The position numbers and the translations under genes were made by a program. Under the pieces are notes generated by a model. It saw only the letters and a list, made by a program, of their open reading frames with translations, was not told where the DNA came from and did no database searches. Below are positions 52,188 through 62,488 of a stretch of 64,000 nucleotides of DNA, piece after piece (position 1 is the stretch's first letter; each line of letters begins with the position of its first letter). The DNA comes from Chrysoperla carnea (lineage: Eukaryota; Arthropoda; Insecta; Neuroptera; Chrysopidae): the NCBI RefSeq assembly GCF_905475395.1, contig NC_058342.1:529001-593000 (forward strand), in the 5' to 3' direction.

Positions 52188-54273
52188 CTGCATGATGAAG
52201 TAGCATTCAGTGATCATAACCTTATTTTGATCACAATTGATACTGTTGCTCGCGATGTAGCCCCCAGTGTGGCTGGACAGCCTTGGGGTGTGCATGTTCT
52301 TTCTGGACGGTTGCAGGAGACAAATGCGACGTTTCTGAGGCGCCGGCGTACATGGCGCAGGCAGAAGACCCCCTGGTGGACCCAGGTGCTTTGGCAGCTC
52401 CGACGGGTTGCCAATGGGTGTAGAAGACAGTTCCAGCGGGAAAGAAGGAGAGGTGGTGAGCGATCTCTCCTCCTCGGCAGGGAGTACTCAAGCCGCAGGT
52501 GAGAGTACTTCAGTGCGTTGGCTGAGGCTAAGCGGAAGGACTGGCAGACGTTCGTGGGTGCGAACTCGGATGACCCATGGGCTGCGGTTTATAGGGCGTG
52601 CAGAGGAAAACGACTGAGGGAGGTGGGATCCCTGCAGGTGTGTGACACCTGGACGTCAACCTGGAGGAAGAGCATCGAAGCTCTTCAGGACCTAGAAGCT
52701 GTGTATGATGTGGATGAGCTGGAGCTGTCGGTTTTGAAGACAGGGAGGGGTAAATCCCCCGGACTGGACCTTGTCACTGCCGAAATGATAAGGTGTTTGT
52801 GGGAGTCGGTCCCCTTTTTCCTCTAGGCGCTTTTCGACGAATGCCTAAGTGAGGGTACCTTTCCGCTTGTGTGGAAAATGGCCAGGGTAATTGCACTACC
52901 CAAAGGGTCCGATAAGTCACTCAGTGACCCCCGGTCATATAGACCAATCAGTCTGCTGAGTGGTATTGAAAAGGTACTCGAAAGAATGATGGTTGGCAGA
53001 CTCGAGGCTGCAATCGGGGATATGTGGAACGACTCACAATTCGGGTTTTGTGCTGGGAGATCCACCGAAGATGCCTTGCAACGAGTGAGTGATTTTGTCC
53101 AGGACGGGCAGCGGAAATATATGCTGGGGGTCTTTGTCAACTTCAGAAATGCTTTCAGTTGTCTCTACTGGGAAGCGGTATTGCGGAGATTAGTGGAAGT
53201 TGGCGTTGGAGAAGCAGATTTCCGAATGTGGCGGGACTATTTTAAGGACCGTTACGCGTGTGCCACTAATATGAATGATGAAATATGGGTGAGGCTCACG
53301 AGGGGATGCCCACAGGGCTCAATTGCTGGCCCAATATTGTGGAATCTCGTCATGGATGAGCTTCTCACCACTTTGCAGAACAATGGTGTCAGAGTCGTGG
53401 CGTATGCGGACGATCTCCAGGCGTGCGCTGTAAACTACTGTTGGAGATATGATGGAGCCAGTTTATAACTGGGGACGACGGGTTGGAGCGGAAGTGTCTG
53501 ACAGTAAGACAGTCTGCATGCTCCTGTGGGGCAGGTTAGACCCGGAACGTCGCAGTATGCGGGTGATCGTGGGAGGGGAGACCAAACGTATCGCCGGGGT
53601 TGGAAAAGTGGTCTACCTCGGAGTTATACTTGGTATTGGGAAGAGTTTGGTAGCCCACGTGAGAGCGATCAGCCCCAAAGTGGTTAAGTGCATGGCCATA
53701 ATATCGAGGGTCATGCGCAGGGAGTGGGGTATACAAACGAGGTCTGCTAGAATCCTTATTAGAGGTTGGGTGGAGGCAGCTGCGCTTTATGGTGCAGCTG
53801 CCTGGTTTGAGTGTATCGGATTTGAGAGCGCCCGTCTTGTGCTTGGGGCGGCACAGGGGGTTGTTCTCTATGGGGCACTCAGGGTGTGTAGGACGGTCTC
53901 GACCGAGGCTCTTCAGGTGCTCGGTGGGATGCTTCCCTGGGACCTCGAAGTATTGAGGAGGGCAGGCCTCTTCAAACTTAGAAGGGGTTACCACTTTGGG
54001 GAGCTTGATTTGCTCAGCAATGGAGAGGTAGGGCAATCCAGGTTGCTACTGCGGCTGAATGCGAGCACGCAGTGCACTTCTTGTGCGATTGCGGAGCATG
54101 CGATCGCTTCCGGAACCTGGATGGCATGTCCATTTGGTGGGAGGGTGGTTTATGGCGTCTCGATAGGGTCTTGGCTACCACAAGTAGCCGCAAGTGCTTC
54201 AGGAAGTTTGTGCATAGGGCTTTCGATCTACGCACTTGATGGCTTACTGGGGCACAACAAGGCAAAGAGGTAG
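52188..54273 (+). pseudogene. R1 copy D ORF2, broken
   Basis: Segments 52188-52502 (the SDHNLI end of the APE endonuclease, near 52212, then the linker), 52518-52826, 52869-53468 (RT with SYRPISLLSG, RGCPQGS and YADD at about 53404), 53449-54273 (thumb and C-terminus). Frame breaks lie near 52505, 52826 (TAG) and 53420, and ~100 bases are missing inside the linker. Near 54030 a deletion fuses the thumb to the Cys/His region, so the finger is damaged. Confidence 0.87.
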
Positions 54274-55232
54274 CTGTTGGAAACTGATGGTGCATGTCTG
54301 GCTGTCCCTGTCCGACTGGACGAGTTGCAGTCCAAATTGGTGATGTTCCTGTGCTGTACTTTTCGTGTTGTCGTGCCTCTTGTTAGAAGGTACGCCATCT
54401 TTTGTAGTTACAGGTGATGGCGCTGTTTTGGGGCGTGGCGTCGGGGTGACCCGGCGACCTCATCCCATTTTGATTTTATCCTAACAGGTTTGAGAGTTTT
54501 TAGACTGGCAGAGGATTCCTTCTGCCAGTTGTCTATGTTGTGGCGTTAGTCCGACAATGTTTCCATTGTCGGACACTCATTTTTTTTTTTCTTCCTTTTA
54601 CTCTTCACCAGGGGCTATATTGTATTCTATCTGGTGGGGGGGGGACGACTTGGCTTCAACTTGATTTTAAATTTTGTTAAAATGTCATGTGATTGCCTGG
54701 CTGGTGTTTGTTAGAGCGCTGGCCTGGCCTGGACATGCCAAGTAGTCACTAATGACATAACAAGGCATGTTTAAGGGACATCGCCGAACCCTGGCGGTTA
54801 ATTGGGTACCATGGGTCACTTGCGTCCAAGCCCCATACAAAGGGTGTTTACCTTGCCTGTGTGTGTGCAAGTGAATTGAGGACAGACTCGTGGGGGCAGT
54901 GTGTTAGAGCTAACATCGCAAGCTAGAGGGGGTAGCGCAGGCTTGCTGAGACCTGCGGTTGAGGAAGCACTCCTGCCTACATTGTATCGGCGGGTGAGCA
55001 GCGTCTGGCTTCGGCCTCTGCTCGGGCGGTGACCTGCAGAGTCCCTAGTGTTTTAGGTAGGTCGCGCTCTCCACCTAGGAGCTTTCCTAGGATTACACCG
55101 AAAGGAAGAATTGGTAGCCGTTGGCAATTTGCTCTCGGCGCACTGATTGAGCGTATCTCAATCCCGTCTCCATGGGGGCGTGAGGGTAAGGCTAAAATAG
55201 CAGGTACCTCACGTTAAACTTTCTTTCTTCTT
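54274..55232 (+). promoter_or_regulatory. R1 copy D 3' UTR
   Basis: About 960 bases, non-coding. It holds hairpins 1-3 in reverse order to the minus-strand copies, the CCTGTGTGT-type block (about 54850), and ends TTTCTTTCTTCTT at the 28S target. Confidence 0.75.
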
Positions 55233-55523
55233 TGTCCCTATCTACTATCTAGCGAAACCACTGCCAAGGGAACGGGCTTGGAAAAATTAGCGGGGAAAGA
55301 AGACCCTGTTGAGCTAGACTCTAGTCTGGCATTCTAAGGAGACATGAGAGGTGTAGCTTAAGTGTGAGATATATATTTCATTTTTGGATATATATAGTAG
55401 GTGAAATACCACTACTTTCATCGTTTCTTTACTTACTCGATACGGCGGAGCGCATGCTTTGTAAATCCTTTAACGGATTACAAATATCATGGTGTTCTTG
55501 AACCAAGCGTATAAGAGTGATGT
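55233..55523 (+). rRNA. 28S: 28S rRNA fragment downstream of R1 copy D
   Basis: 28S from the R1 target on: TGTCCCTATCTACTATCT, the CCAAGGGAACGGGCTTGG core and TAGTCTGGCATTC. It carries scattered changes and stops at GAGTGATGTT, the same point at which the fragment at 37807-38100 breaks off. Confidence 0.88.
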
Positions 55524-55559
55524 TAATATAATTTTTTTTTTAACATATATATTTTATTT

Positions 55560-56720
55560 TTGAAACGGTGGGAGGAACATTTTCAAGAGCTATTCGATGA
55601 TGAAGGAAAGAATAGTGACAATGCAGTAAATAATTCTCAGCCGGTATGTGAAAATGTGGAAGTTACCTTGGAAGAGCCAATCTCGTCAGAATTAGAGCAA
55701 ATTATTTCTTCATTATAAAATAACAAAAGCGCTGGAGAAAATGCCATTACAGGGGAAATGCTAAAAGCAGGTGGTCAGGTATTGCATAAAAGAATTTTTG
55801 AGCTCATCCTGCAAATATGGAAGGAACAAACTATACCCACAGAATGTAGAGGATCCTTGATTTGCCGAATTAATAAAAAGGGAGACATATCTCTCTGTGA
55901 AAATTATCGAGGAATTTCCCTTCTGGATGTAATTTACAAAAAGTTTGCGCCGATTTTAAGATCAAGGCTAGTTACTTACATGGAGGATGTAATTGGTGAG
56001 TATCAAGGAGGATTCAGGAAGGGAAGATCAACGATTGACCAAATTTTTACTGTCAAAGAGATAATTAATGATAGCTTTGATAGAAATCTCGAACTGCATA
56101 TCCTATTTATTGATTTTAAACAAGCATAAGACTCGATCATTAGAACAAAAATGATAGAAGCTATGACGACGCTAAAGATACCCAAAAAATTGATTGAATT
56201 GGTACTCATGACATTGAAGAGAACTTGGAGTAAAGTAACATGGGAAGAGAAAATATCAAAAGCTTTTAATGTTCAAAAAGGATTAAGGCAAGGTGACCCG
56301 TTGTCCACAATGCTGTTCAATCTGGTGCTGGAAGTAATTATTCGGGAATGTAAATTACAGACTGTAAAAAAAAAGGAACTGTAAACCACTTTCGACATCA
56401 GGTTGTAGCTTTTGCGGACGATACAGCTATTATAACTAGAACAAAGCAAGAGTTGATCACTGTGTTTAAAAACCTTGAACATAAAGCTAAAGAGTACGGG
56501 TTGACCATAAATGAACAAAAAACAAAGTTTCTTAAGCTACGAAACCATGATGAGGAAAATGAAAATGGTATACAAATTCGATCGAACGAAAAAGCATATG
56601 CATTCGAAAGAGTAAGACAATTCGACTATTTGGGGTTGATAATTGAAGACAAAAGTGAAGAAGAATCCGAAATTAATAAAAGACTTCAGAGTGGAAGCAG
56701 AGCCACGAGTTACAGGGTAA
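55560..56720 (+). pseudogene. Non-LTR retrotransposon RT fragment (RTE/jockey-like), broken
   Basis: Plus-strand reverse transcriptase: fingers (NYRGISLLDVIYKKFAP, about 55900), QGGFRKGRSTIDQIF, IDFKQA with a stop straight after it near 56127, LRQGDPLSTMLFNLVLE, and VVAFADDTAI (about 56405) in another frame, then a thumb (QFDYLGLIIEDKS). Stops at about 55718 and 56127 and a frame change near 56380 disable it. The endonuclease is absent. The clade is uncertain: the wording resembles RTE- or jockey-type elements common in insects. Confidence 0.75.
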
Positions 56721-56734
56721 AGGAGTATTCTTGT

Positions 56735-57640
56735 TCTCTGCAGCACAACATGCAGCGTCTAAATTGGGCCTTGCTTTTGATCCGTTTAATCGTGATATTG
56801 ATGATAACGTGGTCCTTCTCTCCAAATCTCGACTTCGTTCAGCTGTGAAACGAGCTGAAATACGCTCCCTCTTCGAAGATCATCGGAATCGTGACCATCA
56901 GGGAATGTTCTACCGTCATCTAGACACCTGTAGTCTTTCCGTTGATCTTACGTTCTCTTTTCTCCGATCAGCTGGACTCAAGTCCGAAACAGAAGGCTTT
57001 ATCATCGCTGCCCAAGATGGTGTGATAGCGACGCTAACTCACCAAAAGTATGTATGTAAGAAAGCAGTCTCCACCACTATGTGCAGAGCGTGCAAATCTC
57101 AGCCGGAGACGCTGATGCCCCTCGTCTCGGCATGTCCTTCTTATGCAACGAACACCTACATACATCGCCATAACGCTGCCCTCCGCGTGCTATACTACTT
57201 CTTGAGACACAAGTATGAAGTGGACTCTACGCCAGTCCTACCATATGCTCCAGGCGAGATCAAGTCCGTCGTCAAGAACGAGAAATGCATTATCTTCTGG
57301 AATTTCTCGTTCCCAACTACCAGGCCGCTCTCTGCTACTAAGACTATCTAAGACAATTTACGTCATCGAGTTCTCTGCGCTTGCAGAAACAAACATAGTC
57401 ACGAAGGAGGAGCAAAAACGGACTAAATATCTTGATATCTTACAAGAACTACGACAACTACACCCTGGCCACTCAGTCAAAATGGTTGTCCTCATTATCG
57501 GTTGCCTAGGCGGAATTCGTCCCACTCTCGAGACGAATCTTTCTCAAATTCCGGTCTGCAGGTCTCATCTTCGTCACCTTATCTCTTCTATGCAGAAGGC
57601 TGTCATTATATGCACCCTTCGTACATGAGTCAGTCCGTCA
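56735..57640 (+). pseudogene. R4/R2-type endonuclease module, copy 1
   Basis: C-terminal part of an RLE-type non-LTR element. CRACKSQPETLMPLVSAC and YIHRHNAALRVL form the CCHC block (about 57088-57200), followed by the restriction-like endonuclease with YVIEFSA (about 57360). Compared with the mirror copy at 57823-58573, a 24-base deletion near 57343 removes the PD of the PD-(D/E)xK motif. Inverted partner of the minus-strand copy. Confidence 0.75.
56891..57627 (+). repeat. Left arm of a ~745-bp inverted duplication
   Basis: GTGACCATCAGGGAATGT... at 56891 mirrors the end near 58573, and the two arms stay alignable to GCAGAAGGCTGTCATTATA (about 57594 and 57838). About 195 bases separate the arms. 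Differences are scattered and small, so the duplication is fairly recent. Confidence 0.82.
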
Positions 57641-57787
57641 GTCAACGCGACGTTCGTTTGTCCGTCTATCTTCCGAGTCGGGGGTACGTAAGTCTGCCTG
57701 ATGTCCTGGTCAAGCAGGCTCCGTCCCTGCACCGCAGCGATGTGGAACCTACTAAAAGGAAAAAAAATAGATAAACTTCAAGGGCTG

Positions 57788-58557
57788 TTACTTGAAGACA
57801 GTCTGATGCGATCTCAATGTACGAAGGGTGCCTATAATGACAGCCTTCTGCATAGGAGAGATAAGGTGACCAAGATGAGACCTGCAGACCGGAATTTGAG
57901 AAAGATTCGACTCGAGAGTGGGACGAATTCCGCCTAGGCAACCGATAATGAGGACAACCATTTTGACGGAGTAGCCAGAGTGTAGTTGTCGTAGTTCTTG
58001 TAAGAGATCAAGAAATTGAGTCCGTTTTTGCTCCTCCTTCGTGACTATGTTCGTTTCTGCAGGCACAGAGAACTCGATGACGTACATAGTCTTAGATGAG
58101 ATATCCTGGAGCACTATATCAGGCTTAGTAGCAGAGAGCTGCCTGGTAATTGGGAACGAGAAATTCAAGAAGATAATGCATTTCTCGTTCTTGACGACGG
58201 ACTCGATCTCGCCTGGAGCATATGGTAGGACTGGCGTAGGGTCCACTTCATACTTGTGTCTCAAGAAGTAGTACAGCACGCGGAGGGCAGCGTTATGGCG
58301 ATGTATGTAGGTGTTCGTGGCATAAGAAATGCCGAGACGAGGTGCATCAGCGTCTCTGGCTGAGATTTGCACGCTCTGCACATAGTGGTGGAGACTGCTT
58401 TCTTATATACATACTTTTGGTGAGGTAGCGTCGCTATCACACCATTTTGGGCAGCGATGATAAAGCCTTCTATTTCGGACTTGAGTCCAGCTGATCGGAG
58501 AAAAGAGAACGTAAGATCAACGGAAAGACTCCAGGTGTCTAGATGACGGTAGTACAT
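57788..58557 (-). pseudogene. R4/R2-type endonuclease module, copy 2 (inverted)
   Basis: Mirror copy of 56735-57640 that keeps KPDIVLQDISSKTMYVIEFSV, the PD-(D/E)xK core of a restriction-like endonuclease, and the CRACKSQPETLMHLVSA zinc block (in two frames, breaking near 58340). It ends at about 58573, where AT-rich DNA starts. The intact RT part of such an element is at 63.3 kb, but direct linkage is not shown. Confidence 0.75.
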
Positions 58558-58573
58558 TCCCTGATGGTCACGT
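57823..58573 (-). repeat. Right arm of the inverted duplication
   Basis: Reverse complement of 56891-57627 with a 24-base stretch that the left arm lacks. The two arms could form a hairpin transcript of about 740 base pairs. Confidence 0.82.
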
Positions 58574-58897
58574 TAATATTAATATTAATATTATTATTAT
58601 AATACATATTAAATAATTATTATAATAATAATTGCTCTTTATTAAATTAAAGAGCGAAAAATTTTTATAAATAAAAATTAAAATAAGCTAAATATAACTT
58701 CATGATATTTATAATAAATGCTATCGAAAATATTTGAACTTATCGATATTTATAATAAATACTACCGAAAATACTCAAACCTATTAATATTTATAATAAA
58801 TGCTAGCGATAATACTTATAAATGCTACGACTCTTGGTATTAAGCGATAAATATTATCAAATAATTTTTTCTAATAAAAATTACATATATATATAGC

Positions 58898-58928
<31 letters not shown>

Positions 58929-58935
58929 CTCAATC
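58574..58935. repeat. AT-rich interval with TTTATAATAAATGCTA repeats
   Basis: Three related copies of a ~50-base motif (ATTTATAATAAATGCTA...GAAAATACTT, about 58706-58830) followed by a (TA)n stretch. No gene. Confidence 0.5.
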
Positions 58936-59581
58936 ATGTTGTATGCTACACCCATATGGAGTCGAGCTCTCAAATGGAACAAATACAGGAAACTACTTTC
59001 AGGGGTTCAACGCAGAATTGCCTTGAAAATCTGTTGTGGTTTTCGAACAATGTCTACAAACACGGCACTGGTGCTGGCAGGAATCTTACCTATCGATATT
59101 CAGATAGATACTAGGTGTCAGAAATATCGACACACTCGAGGTATCGGTGATGTGAGAGTAAATGAGGATCTCGCCGAGTGGCAAAAAAGGTGGACAATAG
59201 ATACCGATAAAAGCACTTATTAATTAAGCACGAAGGCCTATACCTGATTTATACAAGTGGTTGGGTCGTAAACATGGAGAAGTTGACTACTATCTCAGTC
59301 AACTTCTTAGCGGGCATGGGTGGTTTAATAGCTATGCTAAACGGTTCCACCTGAAGGAGAGTGATCTTTGTGGTGCTTGTAATGTTGTGGAAGATGCGCA
59401 TCATGTCTTCTTTCACTGCAAAAAGTGGAGTCTGCTAATTGAACTGGCAAACTCAAAAGCAGGCAAAATTCTAACCCCTGACGACTGTGTAGATTTTATG
59501 CTTGGAAGTGACGAAAATTGGTCGATAATTGCTGCGCTGGTGCGTAATATCGTGCAAGAGAGAAGAGGGGAGATTGAATGA
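58936..59581 (+). pseudogene. R1-clade ORF2 C-terminus from a different family
   Basis: Two plus-strand segments in different frames: 58936-59223 (YATPIWSRALKWNKYRKLLSGVQRR, the thumb region) and 59261-59581 (HGEVDYYLSQLLSGHGWF followed by a Cys/His finger CGACNVVEDAHHVFFHC). This resembles the end of R1-like elements, but the sequence is unlike copies A-E. The finger motif is intact. Its own 3' UTR is short and runs into (TA)n. Confidence 0.78.
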
Positions 59582-59719
59582 CCTGAGAAGTCAAAAGGCA
59601 CTCCACTCCTGAAGTAATGCTCACGCGGTTCCAAGAGTGGAGAAGTTTTTAGAGAGGAGGTTTTCGTCGGGGAGGGTCCGACACTCAGTGCATAATGCAT
59701 TTCCTCCTCTCTCGAAAAA

Positions 59720-59746
59720 AAAATATATATATTTATATATATATAT

Positions 59747-59831
<85 letters not shown>
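59720..59831 (+). repeat. (TA)n microsatellite
   Basis: An almost pure TA tract of about 110 bases, with occasional AAAT breaks. A typical hotspot for polymerase slippage. Confidence 0.9.
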
Positions 59832-59834
<3 letters not shown>

Positions 59835-59844
59835 TAAATATTAA

Positions 59845-59950
59845 AGACAACAACACAGGGGTTTCCAGAAAAGTCTCCTATGTCGGTACTAATACTGCCT
59901 GATATTAATTAACTTTGGTGATCGGACGAGAACCAATGCAATTCAATTCA
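59845..59950 (-). pseudogene. 5S rRNA-like pseudogene
   Basis: On the minus strand: TTGGTTCTCGTCCGATCACC (5S positions about 24-45), a degenerate AAGTTAA block, then CGACATAGGAGAC and CTGGAAACCCCTGTGTTGTTG, in the order of the insect 5S sequence (internal control region and 3' end). The match is clear for the GTCCGATCACC core, weaker elsewhere; the 5' end of the gene is not visible. It could be a 5S pseudogene or a 5S-derived SINE (SINE3 type). Confidence 0.6.
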
Positions 59951-61355
59951 AAACATTATTTATTTAAAATATAAAAATTACAGTAAAATTACAATAAATA
60001 CTTTGGCTTGCGCCGCTTAAGCATGTGAATACAATGTTTATTTAGCTTATGATTTCTAGCACGAGTCGTGCTTCAGCCCTTAATTATTTATTATTACATT
60101 TGTATGCATAAGTGTGATTTGTTTTATTCAAACTTAAAAGATATTAACATTACTTGTATTTTTAAAATTATTTTACAGGAAAATATACAAAAACCTGTTT
60201 TACATATTACCCTTTATTTGGTTTCTATTCTTTAGCTTTATCTTTCTGTAATAAAACAGAAATAAAATTGAAAAAATAAATTAAGATAAAATTAAAATTT
60301 TGTTGACCGTGTGTAGATTTGAACACTGGCCATCCGAACGGAAGGCGAGTCCTCTCACCACACTTCTGGCCGAGATTGTAAAGTAATCTATTTGCCTTTT
60401 TGTCGGATTTTTGTATGTATCTATACTGTTTATTATTGTTTTATTATTAACGGACAGTTTGTAATATTTTTTTGTGTGTATAGTTTACATAACTTTTATT
60501 TAAAAATTTATTGATTTTTAAGTGTGTGGTAGGAGATAAGGTGAAAGGCTCGGAAAGACCACTGAAAATTAGTTTGTGTTTTGTTGAGAACCAGTGTTTT
60601 TAACATAGTATGGTCGTTGACAATTGGTTACAAGTATATATCGAGTCATATCTCTATAATTTTATAATCAATGTTTTATGAATAATAATAATAAAAATTA
60701 TTCATAAAAGTTCTACATTTATTATTAAAAATGATTAGAAAATGCATTCTTTGAAAATTTCTTTCAATATCTTTACGTTTTATAATAAATTAAAGTATAT
60801 TAATGTAAAAAAATCTTTACGTTTTATAACATAATAAAGTAGATTAATGTAAAAATAAAAATTTTTTTATTACTTTAATATGAAATATTGAAAGCTAAAC
60901 TTTATATAACATTTATAATCTATTTATCATAAGAAATGCGAAAAAAATTGATGATATACATATATAACTCTTATATCGGTATACATATACGATATAGATA
61001 TAGGGTATATTTAAAAAAGGGGTATGATAAAAAAAAAATGTATATGAATTACGAAAAATATGTAAATTTTTTTTATTAATATCTTTGATAATATGTATTT
61101 ATTGAATAATAAATAGTAATTTTTACAATTCATATGATAATTTTCATTTTTATGAAAAAAAATTTTTTTTGTTCGTAATCGAAGATTTTTGGCTGAAAAA
61201 ATTTTTTTTTTTTAATTTTTTTTCAAAAATTTTGATATATCTTTACGTTTTATAACATTTTAAATCATTTTAACGCAACTGATATTTTTGAGTTTGAAGC
61301 AGGAAGTTTAATCTCTTTAAGCTATATAAGTGGGTGAGTACTATTTATATCACCG
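59951..61355. other. AT-rich intergenic interval
   Basis: About 1400 bases with no supported protein gene: AT-rich DNA, short direct repeats TCTTTACGTTTTATAA (about 60771, 60815, 61240), and a tRNA-like trace near 60302. Confidence 0.55.
60302..60375 (-). other. Possible tRNA-related sequence
   Basis: On the minus strand GTGAGAGGACTCGCCTTCCG...GGCCAGTGTTCAAATC resembles the D-to-T region of tRNAs, with a B box (GTTCAAATC). The arms do not close well and no terminator is clear, so it may be a decayed tRNA or SINE piece. Confidence 0.35.
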
Positions 61356-61586
61356 AGTGGACCACCGAACGACCACTTTCCCTACAGGCGCTTTGCAGGA
61401 ACGTGATGTTGCTCCGATCCTGTGTTTTATAATTCCTATAATTTTTTTTCATCGAGACTAAGTGACTTTTATCACTCTGTGTGTCAAAAGTGCGTTAGCT
61501 CTCGAGCGCAAGGCCGGCGCCTAGTTCACCCAGCTTCTTTATATATATTGATGTCTGGGGGTATCAGAACTTTTAGTCCGGACAAA
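61356..61586 (+). mobile_element. R2: R2 copy E: 3' UTR only, in its 28S site
   Basis: 231 bases matching the 3' UTR of R2 copies B and C (GAGTGGACC...GTCCGGACAAA), ending exactly at TAGCCAAATGCCTCG, the base where R2 cuts 28S. The insertion is truncated just downstream of the ORF. Confidence 0.88.
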
Positions 61587-61660
61587 TAGCCAAATGCCTC
61601 GAAATCTAATTAGTGACGCGCATAAATGGATTAACGAGATTTCCACTGTCCCTATCTACT
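61587..61660 (+). rRNA. 28S: 28S fragment between R2 and R1 sites (copy E)
   Basis: 74 bases from TAGCCAAATGCC to the full R1 target TGTCCCTATCTACT, with only a few changes. As at 39528-39601, R2 and R1 lie in the same 28S gene, here on the plus strand. Confidence 0.92.
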
Positions 61661-62326
61661 CGGCACAGCGGGTTGTTCTCTATGAGGCACTCAGGGTGTG
61701 TAGGACGGTCTCGACCGAAGCCCATCAAGTGCTAGGTGGGATGCTTCCCTGGGACCTCGAAGTATTGAGGAGAGCAGGCCTCTTCAAACGTAAAAGGCGT
61801 TACCGCTTTGGGGAATTTGATTTGCTCAGCAATGAAGAGGTAGGGGAGATGGGTATGGCCGAACTCCAAACTCTCATCAACGAGAGGGCAGTTGTTTGGT
61901 GGCAAGAGAGGTAGTGCCAAACAAGGGAGGGGCCGTGTGACGTTCCGGTTTATCCCGGATGTCAGGGACATGGATGGGTGGCGCAATTGGAAGTTTTCCC
62001 TCCAGGAGGGTTTCCTCCTAACGGAACACGGACGACTTTGCAGCCATTTCTTTGCAAGGGGTTTGGCGGACAATCCAGGTTGCTTCTGTGGTGTGGTATG
62101 GGAGGATGCAGTGCACTTCTTGTGCGATTGCGGAGCATACGATCGCTTTCGTAACCTGGATGGCATGTCCATTTGGTGGGAGGGTGGTTCATGGCGTCTC
62201 GATAGGGTCGTGGCAACCACAAGTAGCCGCAAGTGCTTCAGGGAGTTTTTGCATAGGGCTTTTGCTCTACGCACTCGATGGCTTACTGGGGCACAACAAG
62301 GCGAAGAGGTAGCTGTTGGAAACTGA
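61661..62326 (+). pseudogene. R1 copy E ORF2 C-terminus
   Basis: Two frames (61661-61914 and 61892-62326): ALRVCRTVSTEAHQVLGGMLPW and the finger-containing CFCGVVWEDAVHFLCDCGAYDRF (about 62080-62150). A frameshift near 61905 splits them. No RT catalytic core remains. Confidence 0.83.
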
Positions 62327-62488
62327 TGGTGCATGTCTGACTGTCCCTGTCCGACTGGACGAGTTGCAGTCCAAATTGGTGATGTTCCTGTGCTGTACTT
62401 TTCGTGTTATCGTGCCTCTTGTTAGAAGGTACGACATCTTTTGTAGTTACAGGTGATGGCGCTGTTTCGGGGCGTGGCGTCGGGCTGC
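61661..62488 (+). mobile_element. R1: R1 copy E (5'-truncated, in its 28S site)
   Basis: About 830 bases of R1 starting directly after the R1 target copy: the end of ORF2 and the start of the 3' UTR. The 3' part is replaced near 62488 by an R4-like element fragment. Confidence 0.88.

Larger units (their letters stand above)
52188..55232 (+). mobile_element. R1: R1 copy D (5'-truncated, 3' end on 28S)
   Basis: Plus-strand R1 starting in the endonuclease C-terminal part (about 52188) and ending at 55232, immediately followed by the R1 target TGTCCCTATCTACT and downstream 28S. Its left flank is AT-rich and not 28S, so it is truncated or rearranged. Its 3' UTR (54290-55232) is collinear with copies A-C. 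Confidence 0.9.

Noticed and set aside
59637..59856. Open frames over the TA tract
   Set aside because: They translate simple repeats (YIYIYI) only.
60302..60375. A genuine functional tRNA gene near 60.3 kb
   Set aside because: The arms do not close into a cloverleaf and no terminator is evident; kept only as a weak tRNA-related trace.
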